Assembly (NCBI GenBank): GCA_031546815.1
Contig: JAVBJV010000018.1
Span: 62,001-126,000, forward strand
DNA length: 64,000 nt
From: JAVBJV01 sp031546815
Lineage (GTDB): Bacteria; Pseudomonadota; Alphaproteobacteria; Acetobacterales; Acetobacteraceae
Direction: 5' to 3'
Shown here: positions 1-8,207 of the stretch, in pieces
How the letters are laid out: the number at the start of each line of letters is the position of its first letter
How positions within the stretch are numbered: the first letter of the stretch is position 1
Position numbers and translations under genes: made by a program
Notes under the pieces: model-generated
Told to the model about the DNA's origin: nothing
What the model saw: the letters and a program-made list of their open reading frames with translations, nothing else
Databases searched by the model: none

Positions 1-290
1 TCTTCCGGCAGCACACGCGCCATCGCCACGGCGCGTTCGGCCAATGCGGTAAAACCGCGCGGATTCAGATCGCCAATCGAGACAATCGCAGCGCGCTTGC
101 CAATAAACACCCGCAGCCCGAGATCCTGCCCCTCGGCGCGTTCAAGATGCTCGATCTTGCCCAGACGCCGCTGCACCGACACCGATGTTGCATCGACCAG
201 CAGTGCATCCGCAGCATCGGCGCCAGCCTTGCGGGCAGTGTCGATCAGGTCGCTCAGCAGGGCAACCGGGTCGTGCAGGGACTGCATCAT
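1..290 (-). CDS. TldD/PmbA family metalloprotease, N-terminal part (cut by window edge)
   Basis: About 96 N-terminal residues are present; the rest lies beyond base 1. The reading frame opens with ATGATG at 290-285 and overlaps the stop of the upstream M16 peptidase by 4 nt, which indicates translational coupling. The stretch VQRRLGKIEHLERAEGQDLG followed by LRVFIGKRAA and the helix ALAERAVAMARVLPE match the N-terminal fold of PmbA/TldD proteins, which pair to mature small peptides or degrade unfolded peptides in the cytoplasm. The HExxxH-type zinc motif of the family would lie in the missing part, so PmbA versus TldD cannot be settled; the N-terminus looks more like PmbA. Confidence 0.8.
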   Translation of the reverse strand, partial: MMQSLHDPVALLSDLIDTARKAGADAADALLVDATSVSVQRRLGKIEHLERAEGQDLGLRVFIGKRAAIVSIGDLNPRGFTALAERAVAMARVLPE

Positions 291-1552
291 GCCACCAGTT
301 TTTCGGCAATCGCGGGCAGGGTAGGCACGTGGCCCGCCGGTCCCATCGTCGCCAGAGTCGGCTGGCCCTGGAACACATGGGCGGCTGCACGCTGCACGTC
401 GTCGATGGTGACGGCGTTGATCTTGGCGACGGTTTCCTCGACCGGAATGGCGCGCCCAAAGATCTGTAACTGCCGTGCAAGACCCTCGCACCGCGCGCCG
501 GTACTTTCCAGCGACATCAGCAGGCTGGACTTCAACTGCGCCTTGGCGCGCTTCAGTTCATCGGCATTCACATCGCGCTGCACGCGGCTCAACTCGTCCA
601 GCGTCACCGGCACCAGTTCGGCAGCTTCACGCTCGCCCGTGCCGGCATAGATGCCGAACACACCGCCATCGCGATATGGCGAGAGGAAGCTGTAGATCGA
701 ATACACCAACCCGCGCTTCTCGCGGATCTCCTGGAACAGGCGCGATGACATGCCGCCGCCGAGCAATGTCGAGAGCAACTGTGTCGGCCAGTAATCCGGT
801 GCATCATACGCGCTGGACGGAAAGCCCAGCACCAGATGCACCTGGTCCAGATCGCGCGCCTCGCGGAATTCCCCACCGCGATAGGCTGCGGGCACGGTTT
901 CGCTGGCACGTCCCGATGGCAGATCAGCGAAGTGTTCCTGCACCATCTGCACAAGTCGATCATGGTCGAGCGCACCCGCCGCCGACACCACGATGCGGTC
1001 CGGTGAATAATTGCGCTGCATGTAGTTTGTCAGCACGTCGCGCGGCATGGACTTGATCAGTGCTTCGGTGCCCAGCACCGGACGGCCCATCGGCTGGCCC
1101 GGATATGCGGCTTCCTGGAAATGGTCGAAGATGATGTCGTCGGGTGTGTCGTTCGCCTGCCCGATTTCCTGCAGGATCACGCCGCGTTCGCGTTCCAGTT
1201 CTTCCGCCGCGAACGACGAATGCGTCAGGATGTCGCCGATGATGTCCACGCCCAGTGGCAGATCGTCCTTCAGCAGCTTCACGTAATAGGCCGTCTGTTC
1301 GCGCGCGGTGTAGGCATTGATGTGCCCGCCGACGTTTTCGATCTCTTCCGCGATGCGTGCGGCGCTGCGGCGTGCGGTGCCCTTGAACGCCATGTGTTCA
1401 AGGAAGTGCGACACACCGTTTTCTTCCGGCAGTTCATTGCGCGTGCCTGCCGACACATACGCGCCGAACGACACGGTTTCCACGCGGTCCATGAATTCGC
1501 TGGCGACCGTCAGGCCGTTGGCAAGGCGTGTGACGCGGGTGGCGTCGGACAT
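287..1552 (-). CDS. M16 family zinc peptidase (mitochondrial processing peptidase-like)
   Basis: A 421-residue pitrilysin-family protease. The inverted zinc motif is HFLEH at residues 49-53, and the third ligand, E129, sits exactly 76 residues after the second histidine, as in active M16 members. Single-chain length of about 420 matches the bacterial PqqL/MPP-beta-like M16B peptidases, which cut short peptides or presequence-like segments. I chose the ATG at 1552 because AAGGA lies 7 nt upstream; an in-frame ATG 21 nt earlier lacks this spacing and would overlap the end of thrC. It lies directly downstream of thrC, an arrangement common in alphaproteobacteria, and overlaps the PmbA-like gene. 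Confidence 0.93.
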   Translation of the reverse strand: MSDATRVTRLANGLTVASEFMDRVETVSFGAYVSAGTRNELPEENGVSHFLEHMAFKGTARRSAARIAEEIENVGGHINAYTAREQTAYYVKLLKDDLPLGVDIIGDILTHSSFAAEELERERGVILQEIGQANDTPDDIIFDHFQEAAYPGQPMGRPVLGTEALIKSMPRDVLTNYMQRNYSPDRIVVSAAGALDHDRLVQMVQEHFADLPSGRASETVPAAYRGGEFREARDLDQVHLVLGFPSSAYDAPDYWPTQLLSTLLGGGMSSRLFQEIREKRGLVYSIYSFLSPYRDGGVFGIYAGTGEREAAELVPVTLDELSRVQRDVNADELKRAKAQLKSSLLMSLESTGARCEGLARQLQIFGRAIPVEETVAKINAVTIDDVQRAAAHVFQGQPTLATMGPAGHVPTLPAIAEKLVA

Positions 1553-1573
1553 ATGGTTTTCCTTCAAGCGCAC

Positions 1574-2980
1574 TCAGACGGCGTTGCGCAGAACAAGCTG
1601 GCGGACAAAGTTCTCGATCGCACCCAGATCGTGCGGCAGCACGGTGAATTTCTCCGGACGGTCGAACAGATCGGCAAGCGCGGCAGGCAGGGCGGGGCGC
1701 ACACCGGTGGCGCGTTCCACGGCATCCGGGAACTTGGCCGGGTGTGCGGTGGCCATCACAATCACGGGCACGTCGCGGTCTTCCGGCATATGGGCACGCG
1801 CGGCTTCCAGTCCAATAACGCTGTGCGGATCGGCCAGATAACCGGTGCGGCGATACCATGCCTGAATGGCTTCCAGTGTGCCGGCGTCGTCCAGCATAAA
1901 GCCAGAGAATTGTGCGGCGGCCTGCTTCCATGCGGCATCGGGCACCGGCATGCGGCCCTCGGTGCGGAAGCGCTGCATCATCTGCGTGGTCTGCGCGCCG
2001 TCGCGGCCCAGCAGTTCGAACAGCAGGCGTTCGAAGTTCGACGACACCAGAATATCCATGCTGGGCGACAGCGACGGTTCAACCGGCTTGGCCGACATGT
2101 CGTTCGCGGCGAGGAAGCGGGTCAGAATATCGTTCTGGTTGCTGCCGATAATCAGCTTCGCAATCGGCAGACCCATGCGACCCGCAACCCATGCGGCCAG
2201 CACGTTGCCGAAATTGCCGGTGGGCACGCTGAACGCCACCGCACGATCCGGCGCACCAAGCTGCAGGGCCGACCACGCGTAATACGCAACCTGCGTCGCG
2301 ATGCGCGCCCAGTTGATCGAGTTCACCGCCGACAGCTGCATCTGCGTACGGAACGGCGCGTCGGCGAACATGGCTTTCACCATGTCCTGACAGTCGTCGA
2401 AATTGCCCTGCACGGCGATGTTGCCGACATTGGGTTCGGCGACCGTGGTCATCTGCCGGCGCTGCACGGCGCTGGTGCGGCCTTCGGGATGCATGATGAC
2501 GACATCCACGCGCTTGCGGCCGCGGCACGCTTCAATCGCGGCGGAACCGGTGTCGCCACTGGTCGCACCCACGATGGTCACGCGGGCATCGCGCTTTTCC
2601 AGCACGTGGTCGAACAGATGGCCGATCAGCTGCAGCGCCATGTCCTTGAACGCCAGCGTCGGGCCGTGGAACAGCTCGGCCACGAACATGCGCTGGTCCA
2701 CCTGCACCAGCGGCACGATGGCCGGATGGGTGAACCCGGCATAGGCGGCGTAGCACATCCGGCGCAGATCCTCGGGCGCGATCTGCCCGCCGGTAAATGC
2801 GCCGATCACGCGTGCGGCAAGGTCCGGATACGGCAGGCCGCGCATCGCGCGCCATTCGTCGGGCGAAAAACTGGGCCAGCTCTCCGGCACATACAGCCCG
2901 CCATCTTCGGCAAGGCCGGCCAGCAGGACATCTTCAAACCCCAGAACAGGGGCATTACCGCGCGTGGAAATATACTTCAT
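1574..2980 (-). CDS. thrC: Threonine synthase
   Basis: A 468-residue PLP enzyme that converts O-phosphohomoserine to threonine and phosphate in the cytoplasm. The N-terminus MKYISTRG and the block AEDGGLYVPESWP are typical of the bacterial/fungal long-form threonine synthases. The PLP lysine is K112 in GPTLAFKDMA. SGDTGSAA and FGNVLAAWVAG are the phosphate-binding and active-site segments of fold type II. Length equals the usual 460-480. It is in an operon with the DUF2809 gene (its start overlaps that gene's stop by 4 nt) and the M16 peptidase downstream. Confidence 0.97.
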   Translation of the reverse strand: MKYISTRGNAPVLGFEDVLLAGLAEDGGLYVPESWPSFSPDEWRAMRGLPYPDLAARVIGAFTGGQIAPEDLRRMCYAAYAGFTHPAIVPLVQVDQRMFVAELFHGPTLAFKDMALQLIGHLFDHVLEKRDARVTIVGATSGDTGSAAIEACRGRKRVDVVIMHPEGRTSAVQRRQMTTVAEPNVGNIAVQGNFDDCQDMVKAMFADAPFRTQMQLSAVNSINWARIATQVAYYAWSALQLGAPDRAVAFSVPTGNFGNVLAAWVAGRMGLPIAKLIIGSNQNDILTRFLAANDMSAKPVEPSLSPSMDILVSSNFERLLFELLGRDGAQTTQMMQRFRTEGRMPVPDAAWKQAAAQFSGFMLDDAGTLEAIQAWYRRTGYLADPHSVIGLEAARAHMPEDRDVPVIVMATAHPAKFPDAVERATGVRPALPAALADLFDRPEKFTVLPHDLGAIENFVRQLVLRNAV

Positions 2981-3366
2981 GGGGCGAGGAATTTAGGGTG
3001 CCTGCCGCGTAGATACAACTCCACGCCCCACGCCGCGCCAATTCCGGCCAGATACGCCGCGATATTCCATAGCGAAAATACCCGTCCGAGCAGCAGATTG
3101 CCGAAGAATGTGGCGCGGAAGTCGTCCAGCCAGGGCGTGTGATACAGGCGCAGGAACTCGGCCCCCAGCGCGATCAGCACGGCCAGAGGCAAGGCGCGGC
3201 GTGGGTAAATTATCCCGGCGAGGCCGTAGACCATCGCCCCCCAGATCACCGCGCCGCCGTATTTCCACCAGACCCACGGCAGGCCCAGCGGCGCGAGCCG
3301 CCAGACCAGCCCGGCACCGATCAGCGCCCCACATGCCAGGGCATAGCGCAGACGCTGGTCGGGCAT
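2977..3366 (-). CDS. DUF2809 family integral membrane protein
   Basis: A 129-residue protein with four or five hydrophobic segments (about residues 7-27, 37-57, 59-75 and 100-118). The C-terminal part, FGNLLLGRVFSLWNIAAYLAG, carries the LLGR-F-W-D/N pattern seen in DUF2809 (YjgA-like) proteins; no biochemical role is known for this family. The stop overlaps the thrC start by 4 nt (ATGA) and the upstream Ohr gene ends 3 nt before its start, so it sits within a tightly packed run. Its position next to thrC is probably operonic packing only and does not indicate a role in threonine synthesis. Confidence 0.8.
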   Translation of the reverse strand: MPDQRLRYALACGALIGAGLVWRLAPLGLPWVWWKYGGAVIWGAMVYGLAGIIYPRRALPLAVLIALGAEFLRLYHTPWLDDFRATFFGNLLLGRVFSLWNIAAYLAGIGAAWGVELYLRGRHPKFLAP

Positions 3367-3369
3367 GAT

Positions 3370-3792
3370 TCACGCGACGCTCAGGCGCACGTCGACGTTG
3401 TTGCGGGTGGCGTTGGAATACGGGCAGACCTGATGGGCCTTGTTCACCAGGGCCTGGGCCTGGGCGTGGTCGATGCCGGGCAGCGTGACCTTCAGGTCGA
3501 TGTCCAGCCCGAACCCGCCTTCGCTGCGCGGACCGAACCCGACAATGGCGTTGACCTGTGACTCGGCCGGAATGGCGACCTTTTCCTGCCCGGCGACGAA
3601 CTGCACTGCGCCGAGGAAGCACGCCGCATATCCAGCAGCGAACAGCTGTTCGGGGTTGTTGCCCGCGCCAGTGCCGCCCATTTCCTTCGGCTTGGCCAGC
3701 TTCACGCTGAAGCTGCCGTCATCGGTCTTCGCCTGTCCGTCGCGCCCGCCGTTGGCGGTGGCCGAGGCCTTGTAGATCACGTTGACTGACAT
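3370..3792 (-). CDS. ohr: Organic hydroperoxide resistance protein (Ohr/OsmC family)
   Basis: A 140-residue cytoplasmic thiol peroxidase that reduces organic hydroperoxides. Two redox cysteines are present: C58 in AGYAACFLGA and C123 in HQVCPYSNATRNN, and the latter motif together with NPEQLF separates Ohr from OsmC. The ATG at 3792 has AGGAG 7 nt upstream; a longer frame reaching 3840 has no such site. Ohr genes are often next to a MarR-type OhrR regulator, but none lies here. The 201-bp gap upstream (3793-3993) must hold its promoter; I see no clear operator there. Confidence 0.94.
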   Translation of the reverse strand: MSVNVIYKASATANGGRDGQAKTDDGSFSVKLAKPKEMGGTGAGNNPEQLFAAGYAACFLGAVQFVAGQEKVAIPAESQVNAIVGFGPRSEGGFGLDIDLKVTLPGIDHAQAQALVNKAHQVCPYSNATRNNVDVRLSVA

Positions 3793-3993
3793 GTGCGTCT
3801 CCTGTTGTTGGTTTTTATAAGTGGGAGGGGGCACAGGCATATGTAAGCCCCCCGATGGCGCTTACACTGGCCCGGATTCAGGGCGGCAGCAATCCGCCGC
3901 CCGACCCGTGGCCGCGATTATGCGCAACGTCGCCCGCATCCGGGATGTTATGGTTGAAACCGATTATTCCGTGTGGAGTCTAAAAGGATCTGG

Positions 3994-5181
3994 CTACGCC
4001 GGAGCCGTCTTCGATGTGACCCGAATCGGCAGATTGAACAGCGCCGCCGTCACCCCGGCCGCCGCCGTTGCCATCCAGATCAGGTCGTAGCTGCCGGTCC
4101 ATTTGAACACCAGCCCGCCCATCAGCGCGCCCAGGAACGAGCCAAGCTGATGCGACAGGAACGCCACGCCATACAGCGCACCAAGATTGCCCATGCCGAA
4201 CATGCGCGCGATCACCGTGCTGGTCAGCGGCACTGTGCTCAGCCACAGCGTGCCCATCACGGCGGCGAAGACCAGCGTGCCCAGTTCGGACTTCGGTGAC
4301 AGGAAGAACACCAGAATTGCCAGCCCGCGGGTCAGATACACCGCCGCCAGACAGTATTGCGGCGGCAGACGCGCCCCCGCCTGTCCCGCCAGCCACGACC
4401 CGATGATGTTGAACCCGCCCACCGTCATCAGCGCCAATGGCGCAAGCCCGCTCGGCATGTCGCACAGATGCAGATAGGTCGGCAGATGCGTGGCGATGAA
4501 CACCAGCTGGAAACCGCAGGTAAAGAACCCCAGCGTCAGCAGCACGAAATCCCGATCCGCCAGAGCAATCCGCGCCGCCTGTATGCCGGACAGACGTTGG
4601 ATGCCCATCATGTGTTCGGGCACCGCCGCATCGATCGGCTTGCCCGCCGGCAGCCCGGTCAGCACCGCAAGGCCCACGATCAGGAACGTCCAGCTCGGCC
4701 CCCAGTTGGCCAGCATCGCGCCGATCAGCGGCAGGAACAGCATCTGCCCGACCGACCCACCGGCGGATGCCAGGCCGATCACCTGACTGCGCTGCTCCAT
4801 GGGAAAGGCGCGCGCCACGCTGGCCAGCGAGACGCTGAAACCAAGACTACCCATGCCGATACCGGTCAGCACGCCGAGGCCCAGCAGCACGGCCCAGGCG
4901 GTCGGGAACAATCCCACCAGCAGCAGCCCGGCCGAAAAACAGAAAGCCCCGAATGCAATGACCGGTGTTGCCCCGCGCCGGTCGGCGATGGCCCCAAGGA
5001 TGGGCTGCGACGCCCCCCACATCAGGTTGTGCACCGCCACCGCCATCGACATGACGGCGATGTCGATCCCGAAATGTGATCCCATCGGTTCGAGGAAAAG
5101 CCCGTAACTCTGACGGATCCCGAGCCCGAGGCTCATGGCAAAACCGCCGGCCAGCACGGCAGAAAGCTGTTTCCGGGTCAT
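3994..5181 (-). CDS. Major facilitator superfamily transporter
   Basis: A 395-residue inner-membrane transporter with about twelve hydrophobic segments. GAIADRRGATPV near residue 75 is the MFS loop 2-3 motif (GxxxDRxG). The block SGLAPLALMTVGGFNIIGSW in the second half and the overall pattern resemble the oxalate/formate-antiporter-like and monocarboxylate-type group, but substrate cannot be read from sequence. The ATG at 5181 is preferred because AAGG lies 8 nt upstream; an alternative in-frame ATG at 5202 would add seven residues. It is the last gene of the minus-strand cluster that begins with the ABC ATPase at 8131, separated from the phosphatase gene by 48 nt. Confidence 0.88.
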   Translation of the reverse strand: MTRKQLSAVLAGGFAMSLGLGIRQSYGLFLEPMGSHFGIDIAVMSMAVAVHNLMWGASQPILGAIADRRGATPVIAFGAFCFSAGLLLVGLFPTAWAVLLGLGVLTGIGMGSLGFSVSLASVARAFPMEQRSQVIGLASAGGSVGQMLFLPLIGAMLANWGPSWTFLIVGLAVLTGLPAGKPIDAAVPEHMMGIQRLSGIQAARIALADRDFVLLTLGFFTCGFQLVFIATHLPTYLHLCDMPSGLAPLALMTVGGFNIIGSWLAGQAGARLPPQYCLAAVYLTRGLAILVFFLSPKSELGTLVFAAVMGTLWLSTVPLTSTVIARMFGMGNLGALYGVAFLSHQLGSFLGALMGGLVFKWTGSYDLIWMATAAAGVTAALFNLPIRVTSKTAPA

Positions 5182-5223
5182 AAGGGCCGCCTTTCTGGAC
5201 ATTCTTAGGCCAATTGGCCCTTA
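5181..5223. promoter_or_regulatory. Inverted repeats upstream of the MFS gene
   Basis: A perfect 12-bp palindrome GGCCAATTGGCC lies at 5208-5219, and the octamer TAAGGGCC at 5181-5188 is repeated inverted as GGCCCTTA at 5216-5223. They surround the two possible start codons of the MFS gene. An operator or translational hairpin is an inference; no regulator gene is adjacent. Confidence 0.35.
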
Positions 5224-5229
5224 CGCGAT

Positions 5230-5850
5230 TTATGCGCCAGGTGCTTCGTTCACGCAAACCACTTTCCAGCGGGTCGGGTGACGTTCAAGCTGGGTCAGCG
5301 AAATATTCTGCACCGACAGCGCCAGCGCCTGATCCGGCCGCAGGTCGAGCGCATGCCCAACCGCACCCCGGATCGCCCCGCCATGCGAGACGATCACGAT
5401 GTCCTCGCCGGGGTAGACGCGGGCCAGGGTTTCCAGCGCCTCGCCGATGCGGGTGATGACTTCGCCGATGCTCTCGCCGCCGGGGGGCTTTTCGTCGCCC
5501 GAATGCGGCCAGAAGGCATGTGGGGGCTGGGCGATCTTCGCGGCGACTTCCGCGTGCGGCAGGCCCTGCCAGATGCCGAAATCCTGTTCGGTCAATTCCA
5601 GATTTACCGTCAGTGGCTGGGTGGGGTAGCCGTTGGCGAAAATCGCCTCGGCCGTGCGGCGCGTGCGCGACAGCGGCGAGACGAACCACCGCGCCGGGCG
5701 CGGCAGGCGGCGGGCCAGCGCGGCATAGGCGTTCTTCTGTTGCTCCATGGTCAGCGCGCAGACATGCACGTCCATCGTGCCGTAAATATACTGGCGCGCC
5801 TGTTCTTCAACCAGAGCATGACGGATCAGCCAGAAACGGGTCTCGGCCAT
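5230..5850 (-). CDS. Histidine phosphatase family protein (phosphoglycerate mutase-like)
   Basis: A 206-residue cytoplasmic phosphatase. The catalytic signature is LIRHA with H11 as nucleophile; SPLSRTRRTAEAI supplies the phosphate-binding arginine, ELTEQDFGIWQG is the usual acidic loop, and VSHGGAIRG gives the second histidine. Members act on small phosphorylated metabolites such as alpha-ribazole phosphate (CobC) or phosphoglycerate. No cobalamin genes are near, so a CobC role is not supported. The start lies 4 nt after the stop of the ceramidase-like gene, so the two are co-transcribed. Confidence 0.9.
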   Translation of the reverse strand: MAETRFWLIRHALVEEQARQYIYGTMDVHVCALTMEQQKNAYAALARRLPRPARWFVSPLSRTRRTAEAIFANGYPTQPLTVNLELTEQDFGIWQGLPHAEVAAKIAQPPHAFWPHSGDEKPPGGESIGEVITRIGEALETLARVYPGEDIVIVSHGGAIRGAVGHALDLRPDQALALSVQNISLTQLERHPTRWKVVCVNEAPGA

Positions 5851-5854
5851 GTGT

Positions 5855-6598
5855 TCAGGTACCTATCCTCAATAAGCGCTGCCTGTGCAGCATCAGACCG
5901 ATCCAGACGAACGCCAGCGCGGCCAGAACATGCTTGATCGTGTGGCCACTGATCACGCCATCCAGCACTGTGAAGATCGCCTTGTCGAAACGCTCGCACA
6001 GGAACGCCATTCCATAGCTGACTGCGGCCACATACAGCAACCACCGGCCGGTGAACGCGGTGGGCAGCAGCAGCGTCATCAGCAGGATCATCCCGATAGT
6101 CCCGGCCTGCGCCAGCAGATACGGAACCAGGTTGTCCGTGACGGCCCAATACAGCACCGTGCCAACGCCAATTGTGCACAACACCGGCAGTGGCCAGTGC
6201 GCGCGCAACGTGGTGCGTTCGGCCAGTGTTGCCGCCAGCAGCGACATGAACACCAGTGCCATCGGCAGTCGGTCCCAGACCAGAGTCGCGTTGTTCGGGT
6301 GCAGATGAAACCAGGCCGAGCCAAATGCCGTCAGCGCCAGCGCGGCAAATGTCGCGGTATACGCAACGCGCGTGTTGGCCTTCATATCGGCCGGCAGACG
6401 CAGCGCAATGCGCAGGCCACACAGCCCCACCAGCAGGAAGGCAATGTTCGACGCAACATCGGCAAAATTGGCGATGCCACACGCACGCTGGTCGGCAAAG
6501 TCGTGGAACGTCAGCGGTTGCGGTAAGGCAGGCAGCACAAACGCCAGCACAACCAGCACCACGGCCACCAGCCACAGGATCAGCGTTGATTTACTCAC
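5855..6598 (-). CDS. CREST superfamily membrane hydrolase (alkaline ceramidase-like)
   Basis: A 247-residue protein with seven predicted membrane segments. The five signature residues of the CREST fold (alkaline ceramidase, PAQR receptors, Per1) can be seen: S94 and H98 in GSAWFHLHP, D109 in VWDRLPM, and the HxxxH pair H219/H223 in SGHTIKHVLAA. FADQRACGIANFADVASN is the usual N-terminal loop. In eukaryotes such proteins are zinc amidases of the membrane; bacterial substrates are unknown. It overlaps the ABC-2 permease gene by 8 nt and precedes the histidine phosphatase, so membrane-lipid turnover coupled to export is possible but is inference. Confidence 0.82.
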   Translation of the reverse strand: MSKSTLILWLVAVVLVVLAFVLPALPQPLTFHDFADQRACGIANFADVASNIAFLLVGLCGLRIALRLPADMKANTRVAYTATFAALALTAFGSAWFHLHPNNATLVWDRLPMALVFMSLLAATLAERTTLRAHWPLPVLCTIGVGTVLYWAVTDNLVPYLLAQAGTIGMILLMTLLLPTAFTGRWLLYVAAVSYGMAFLCERFDKAIFTVLDGVISGHTIKHVLAALAFVWIGLMLHRQRLLRIGT

Positions 6599-7385
6599 CC
6601 ATCGTCACCAGTGCGCCGCGTATCCGCGCCGCGCGGAACTGGCGTGCGAACAACAGACCCGCCGCCAGCAGCCAGACGATGTTCAGCGCCACGGCCCAGC
6701 CCAGATGGCTCCAGATAATATTGCCCTGCAAGGCGGCGCGCATCCCTTCGAACACATGCGCTGATGGCAGCGCCAGCGAGATCGGCTGCAACCACACCGG
6801 CAGCGCGCTGACCGGATAGAACACGGCCGAGAACGGCATGATCCCGAACAACACCGACCACGCCAGAGCCTCGGCCCCCGCGCCGTGGCGCAGGATCAGC
6901 GAGACGACGCCCAGCGCGACCGCCCAGCCCATGATCATCAGGTTGAGGAAGAACAGCACCAGCACCGGCCCCATGCTGAACAGGTTGAACGCATAGAACA
7001 TCCACGCCAACAGCACGGCGGGCAGTACACCGGCCAGCATGCGCAGCACGCTCATCGAGATCAGCCCCGCCACCAATTCCCACGGGCGCAAGGGCGAGAC
7101 GAACACATGCCCCAGATTGCGCGACCACACTTCTTCCAGGAACGACAGCGCGAAGCCCATCTGGGAACGCAGCATCACTTCCCACAGCAACACGCCGCCC
7201 AGCAGCGCGCCCGCCGCCGTCCACATCAGGCCGGATTGCTGCGCAAGAAACATGGTGGTGAAGCCCCAGATGCACATGTTGAGCACTGGCCAATACGCAA
7301 TTTCCAGCAGACGCGGCCACGAACGCCGGTACAGCGCCAGGTGGCGATACATCAAGCCCCAGATCCGTCGGATACTTGCAATCAT
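6591..7385 (-). CDS. ABC-2 type transporter permease
   Basis: A 264-residue inner-membrane protein with six hydrophobic segments, an N-terminal cytoplasmic stretch (RRIWGLMYRHLALYRRSW) and the FxxxPVSALPVWLQPISLALP segment near residues 195-215 that is characteristic of ABC-2 exporters of the NodJ/DrrB type. It forms the channel with the ATPase encoded immediately upstream (2-nt gap). The substrate is unknown; NodIJ-like and drug or lipid exporters share this architecture. The gene overlaps the downstream ceramidase-like gene by 8 nt. Confidence 0.9.
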   Translation of the reverse strand: MIASIRRIWGLMYRHLALYRRSWPRLLEIAYWPVLNMCIWGFTTMFLAQQSGLMWTAAGALLGGVLLWEVMLRSQMGFALSFLEEVWSRNLGHVFVSPLRPWELVAGLISMSVLRMLAGVLPAVLLAWMFYAFNLFSMGPVLVLFFLNLMIMGWAVALGVVSLILRHGAGAEALAWSVLFGIMPFSAVFYPVSALPVWLQPISLALPSAHVFEGMRAALQGNIIWSHLGWAVALNIVWLLAAGLLFARQFRAARIRGALVTMGE

Positions 7386-7387
7386 GT

Positions 7388-8131
7388 TCAGTCCGCCGCC
7401 TGTCGCCGGTTGCGCGCGATGTCGAGGAACACGTCCTCCATGTTCTCGCGTCCATAGCGCGCCAGCAATGCATCGGGCGCGCCGCGATCGACGATGCGGC
7501 CCTGCTTCAGCATCAGCACATCGGTGCAGAGCCGTTCGACCTCGCCCATGTTGTGACTGGCGAGCAGGATCGCGCAGCCGCTTTTGGCGCGATACGCCTC
7601 CAGCCAGCTGCGCACCAGATCGCCCGTGTCGGGGTCGAGACTTGCGGTGGGTTCATCGAGCAGCAGTACATCGGGCCGGTTGATCAGCGACTTTGCCAGC
7701 GCCACGCGGGTTTTCTGCCCGGCGGACAACTCCCCCGCCGGACGGTCGAGCAGCGCAGCCAGATCGAGTTCATCGGCCAGTTCGGCTATGCGCGCTTCCA
7801 GATGGTGCACGTTGTACAGATGCCCATAGACGCGCAGATTCTCGCGTACGGACAACCGGTGCGGCAGCGCGATATAGGGCGAGGAGAAATTCATCCGCGC
7901 CAGTGCTGCAAACCGGTCTTTCAGCATGTCGTGCCCCAGCACGTGCAGTGTTCCGGCGGTTGGCAGCAGCAGACCCAGCAGCATGGCGATGGTGGTGGTC
8001 TTCCCCGCGCCGTTGCCGCCCAGCAACCCGGTCACGCCGCCCATCGGCACCGTGAACGAGATATCATCAACCGCCAGTGTCTGACCGTATCGCTTGCTCA
8101 GCCCCGAGACGATGATCGCTGCGTCGTTCAT
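7388..8131 (-). CDS. ABC transporter ATP-binding protein (ABC-2 exporter type)
   Basis: A 247-residue ATPase. Walker A is GGNGAGKTT near residues 42-50, the signature is LSAGQKTRVALAK, Walker B is VLLLDEPTASLD, and the switch histidine is in LLASHNMGEVE. The ATG at 8131 (MNDAAIIVSGL) is chosen because the family starts about ten residues before the first strand and the upstream extension is unlike the family; the Shine-Dalgarno is weak. It heads a minus-strand operon with the ABC-2 permease, the CREST protein, the histidine phosphatase and probably the MFS gene. The gap to the divergent phosphatase gene at 8208 is 76 bp and must hold both promoters. Confidence 0.93.
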   Translation of the reverse strand: MNDAAIIVSGLSKRYGQTLAVDDISFTVPMGGVTGLLGGNGAGKTTTIAMLLGLLLPTAGTLHVLGHDMLKDRFAALARMNFSSPYIALPHRLSVRENLRVYGHLYNVHHLEARIAELADELDLAALLDRPAGELSAGQKTRVALAKSLINRPDVLLLDEPTASLDPDTGDLVRSWLEAYRAKSGCAILLASHNMGEVERLCTDVLMLKQGRIVDRGAPDALLARYGRENMEDVFLDIARNRRQAAD

Positions 8132-8207
8132 GCAACCGGCATACGTCGATGCGCGACGCACGCCAAGGGCTATGTTTCCATGCGCGGCATCATGATAGGG
8201 TGCGCAC

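Noticed and set aside
1121..3142. A 673-codon plus-strand frame
   Set aside because: It is the antisense shadow of thrC and the M16 peptidase, histidine/arginine-rich with no recognisable domain.
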